A stretch of 64,000 bases of DNA from Elizabethkingia meningoseptica_A (GTDB lineage Bacteria; Bacteroidota; Bacteroidia; Flavobacteriales; Weeksellaceae), in NCBI RefSeq assembly GCF_045762675.1, contig NZ_JBJDLK010000006.1, positions 154,101 to 218,100 on the forward strand, read 5' to 3'. A program made the translations under genes and the position numbers. Of this stretch, positions 61,828-64,000 are shown piece by piece. The notes beneath the pieces were generated by a model. It made no database searches and was not told the origin of the DNA. It saw nothing but the letters and a program-made list of their open reading frames with translations. The stretch's first letter is position 1. Every line of letters begins with the position of its first letter.

Positions 61828-64000
61828 ATGTTTAAATGTAAACAGTTTTATACCATGGGGGTACTCATGGCGGGGATACTTTTGCCTAATGCTCAGGTGA
61901 TCCTCAATAGTCAAATCACGGAACAAAATAAATCAGTTACGGATCCTTATAGTATCAGGCTCCTGCCGGGATTCAATGCGGCTTCACCTGCCGTCAATAG
62001 CTTCAGGGCTTCCCTGGGTGAATCTTCCTCTCCCAACCCTGTGCCAAATAATTATTCTCCCGATCCGACGGCTTCGGTTTCGGTAAATGAGAATTATATT
62101 TATTCGCGTAACTATCTGGCACCTCGTACGGCTACGGATGCTGCTGCACCTCAACACCAGAGCATCTCTTATTTCGATGGACTTGGCAGACCCAAGCAGG
62201 AGCTTTCTATTAAGGCTACGCCTTTAGGTAAAGACTTAGTAACTGATATTCCATATGATGGCTTCGGGCGTCAGACACAATCATGGCTACAGGTTCCAAT
62301 GAACTCTCTTAACGGAAATATTCAGTCGGGGGTGCAGACCGCAGCATCGGGGTATTATAAGAAGGCTGACGGATCTGTGGATCCGTTGGTGTACGGGGAG
62401 AAAACGTTGGAGAATTCTCCGTTGGACAGGTTACTGGCTCAGGCGGCTCCTGGTTCTGACTGGGATGGTAAAAAATTACAGTACCAATATCAGACCAATG
62501 CAGATGGTGAAGTATACCGCTACACGACCAGTATTTCATTCAGTGGCAACGCTTGCATTTCTACCTTAATTTTTAACGGTAATACTTACCCTGCAAATAG
62601 CCTATATAAAAACATTATTATCGATGAAGATGGAAATTCAACGACAGAGTTTAAAAACGGGCAAGGACAAACTGTTTTGGTTCGCAAGAAAAATGGTTCA
62701 GAAAATATGGATACCTATTACGTATACAACTCATTAAACCAACTTGCGTTTGTTATTCCACCTTTAGCTGTTCATAAGGGTGCTGATATCACTCTTCTCA
62801 ATGAACTCGCTTACCAATACCGTTACGATGGTCAAAACAAACTAGTTGAGAAGAAACTTCCGGGAAAAGACTGGGAATATATGGTCTATGATAAACTGGA
62901 CAGACTAGTATTAACTCAGGACGGAAAACTTCGTCAACAAAATCAATGGCTTTTTACCAAATATGACAAATTTGGAAGAGTGGCCTATACAGGCTTACTG
63001 AACAGTGAGTCCGGAAGAGCTACTCAGCAAACTGCTGCTATTAATGATGGTCTCGGTGAGGAAAGAACAATAGTTCCAACAGTACTTAACGGGCTCAATT
63101 TATATTACACTTTAGGAAATACCTATCCACAAGGTAATCTCAATTTATTAACAGTTAACTATTACGATGAATACCCACCAGAAAGCCCTGAAGTATTTAA
63201 TAGTCGTTCTGTTCTAAGCTCAGTTCCTGTTAACGGAAGAAGTACCATGGGACTTCCGGTGGCTTCTATGATGAAGAATGTAGAGGATAATGGCTGGACA
63301 AAATCTTATACGTGGTATGACGATAAAGCCAGATCTGTAGTCACAGAATCTCACAATCATTTAGGTGGCTATACAAGGACAAGTTCAGTATTAAATTTCT
63401 CGGGGGTACCAGCTAGTACAACAACGTATCATAAGCGGGATGCGGGGGCTGCGGAGACGGTAATTCAGGAGGGATTTTCTTATGATCATCAAAACCGGCT
63501 GGTACGGCATACGCATCAGGTAAATGGAGGAACTGTTGAGGTGCTGGCGGAGAATATTTATAATGAGCTGGGTCAACTGGAATCTAAGAATGTCGGAAAT
63601 GGCATTCAATCTATCCGAAATGAATACAACATTCGGGGGGCTTTGTCGAAAATGAATGATCCAAAGAATCTGATGAATAAGTTGTTTGGGTTTGAGCTGA
63701 AGTATATTAATCCGGCAGGAACTTCTAAGAGATACAATGGGAATATTGCGGAAACGGATTGGGCGACTCAGAGTGATGGAACGTTGAGGCGTTATAGTTA
63801 TGAGTATGATGGGGTGAACCGACTGAAGGCGGGGAATTATTGGGATAATTCGGGTACTGCTAATGGTTCTTATGCGGAGCGGTTAAATTATGACTTGAAT
63901 GGGAATATTACGGGTTTGCGGAGAACGGGATCCGGGGCTGGTTTGATGGATGAGTTGGGTTATTCGTATGAGAATGGTGGAAATAGTAATCGGTTGATGA
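61828..64000 (+). CDS. DUF6443/RHS-repeat protein, partial (runs off the window)
   Basis: The frame from ATG 61828 is open for 724 codons to the last base, so the 3' end is missing. A signal peptide (about 1-23, GILLPNAQ) is followed by a DUF6443-like start (YIYSRNYLAPRTATD, HQSISYFDGLGRPKQELSIKATPLGKDLVTDIPYDGFGRQTQSW). YD/RHS repeats follow (YQYRYDGQNKLVEKKLPG, YDKLDRLVLTQDG, KYDKFGRVAYTG, YDHQNRLVRHTHQ, YEYDGVNRLKAGNYWDN, YDLNGNITGLRRTG). Such proteins form a beta-cocoon around a variable C-terminal effector, which would lie beyond 64000. From about 63420 codon use turns G-rich (GGG, GCG, CGG, TTG). Confidence 0.9.
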   Translation, partial: MFKCKQFYTMGVLMAGILLPNAQVILNSQITEQNKSVTDPYSIRLLPGFNAASPAVNSFRASLGESSSPNPVPNNYSPDPTASVSVNENYIYSRNYLAPRTATDAAAPQHQSISYFDGLGRPKQELSIKATPLGKDLVTDIPYDGFGRQTQSWLQVPMNSLNGNIQSGVQTAASGYYKKADGSVDPLVYGEKTLENSPLDRLLAQAAPGSDWDGKKLQYQYQTNADGEVYRYTTSISFSGNACISTLIFNGNTYPANSLYKNIIIDEDGNSTTEFKNGQGQTVLVRKKNGSENMDTYYVYNSLNQLAFVIPPLAVHKGADITLLNELAYQYRYDGQNKLVEKKLPGKDWEYMVYDKLDRLVLTQDGKLRQQNQWLFTKYDKFGRVAYTGLLNSESGRATQQTAAINDGLGEERTIVPTVLNGLNLYYTLGNTYPQGNLNLLTVNYYDEYPPESPEVFNSRSVLSSVPVNGRSTMGLPVASMMKNVEDNGWTKSYTWYDDKARSVVTESHNHLGGYTRTSSVLNFSGVPASTTTYHKRDAGAAETVIQEGFSYDHQNRLVRHTHQVNGGTVEVLAENIYNELGQLESKNVGNGIQSIRNEYNIRGALSKMNDPKNLMNKLFGFELKYINPAGTSKRYNGNIAETDWATQSDGTLRRYSYEYDGVNRLKAGNYWDNSGTANGSYAERLNYDLNGNITGLRRTGSGAGLMDELGYSYENGGNSNRLM

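Noticed and set aside
1..64000. Insertion sequences, tRNA or rRNA genes
   Set aside because: No transposase, integrase, cloverleaf or rRNA-like sequence was recognised on either strand.

Overview
The window looks like chromosome from a Flavobacteriales bacterium of the genus Elizabethkingia (Weeksellaceae). The main evidence is the oleate hydratase at 36272-38212. It has the same length (646 aa), the same E122/Y241 positions and, as far as I recall, a near-identical sequence to the characterised E. meningoseptica enzyme. Supporting signs are low GC, promoters of the Bacteroidota type (TTTG plus TAnnTTTG), many SPI/SPII exported proteins, TamL/TamB, FISUMP/fimbrillin-like, DUF3472 and RHS/DUF6443 proteins, and few Shine-Dalgarno sequences. 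No rRNA, tRNA, CRISPR array or insertion sequence was seen.

Layout. 1-3255: end of an RND drug-efflux operon (permease and outer-membrane channel). 3441-6260: small housekeeping and accessory genes (GNAT fusion, Rossmann protein, MepB-like, lipoprotein). 6361-13009: a very AT-rich island with an apparent peptide natural-product operon. It holds a radical SAM/SPASM enzyme, a 77-aa three-cysteine peptide, a polytopic M50 protease, a CarboxypepD_reg-like exported protein, and a protein that joins class I and class II isoprenoid-enzyme motifs. 13071-14510: promoter, fluoride riboswitch and CLC-F type fluoride/proton antiporter. 14650-17263: SDR, exported protein, and an isochorismatase-Crp/Fnr pair behind a Crp/Fnr-like dyad. 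17342-25618 (minus): tamB-tamL-yihY operon. 25828-26841: DUF1016 nuclease-fold protein. 26885-33220 (minus): porin, DASS dicarboxylate transporter and succinate dehydrogenase sdhC-A-B. 33657-40172: DUF3472 lipoprotein, AraC regulator, oleate hydratase, 3-hydroxyacyl-CoA dehydrogenase and a monoacylglycerol-lipase-like hydrolase. 40495-44541 (minus): fimbrillin/FISUMP lipoprotein with a small partner protein, and a LytS/LytR-type two-component system. 44662-49653: acyltransferase, then a sigma/anti-sigma/DUF417/MsrAB/spondin operon. 50689-64000: an accessory region in which one promoter-like element recurs four times with fixed internal geometry. These copies precede (i) an M15 endopeptidase and a patatin, (ii) four tandem exported proteins with a shared C-terminal module, (iii) an RHS-type protein plus a fifth module protein, and (iv) a large DUF6443/RHS protein that runs off the window.

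The two most interesting systems are the 7106-13009 operon (a candidate peptide pathway with an isoprenoid-type enzyme) and the 50.7-64 kb regulon (four co-marked operons of wall- or lipid-cleaving enzymes, modular surface proteins and RHS proteins). No searches could be run. Family names come from motifs read in the translations, and roles of unknown genes are inference.
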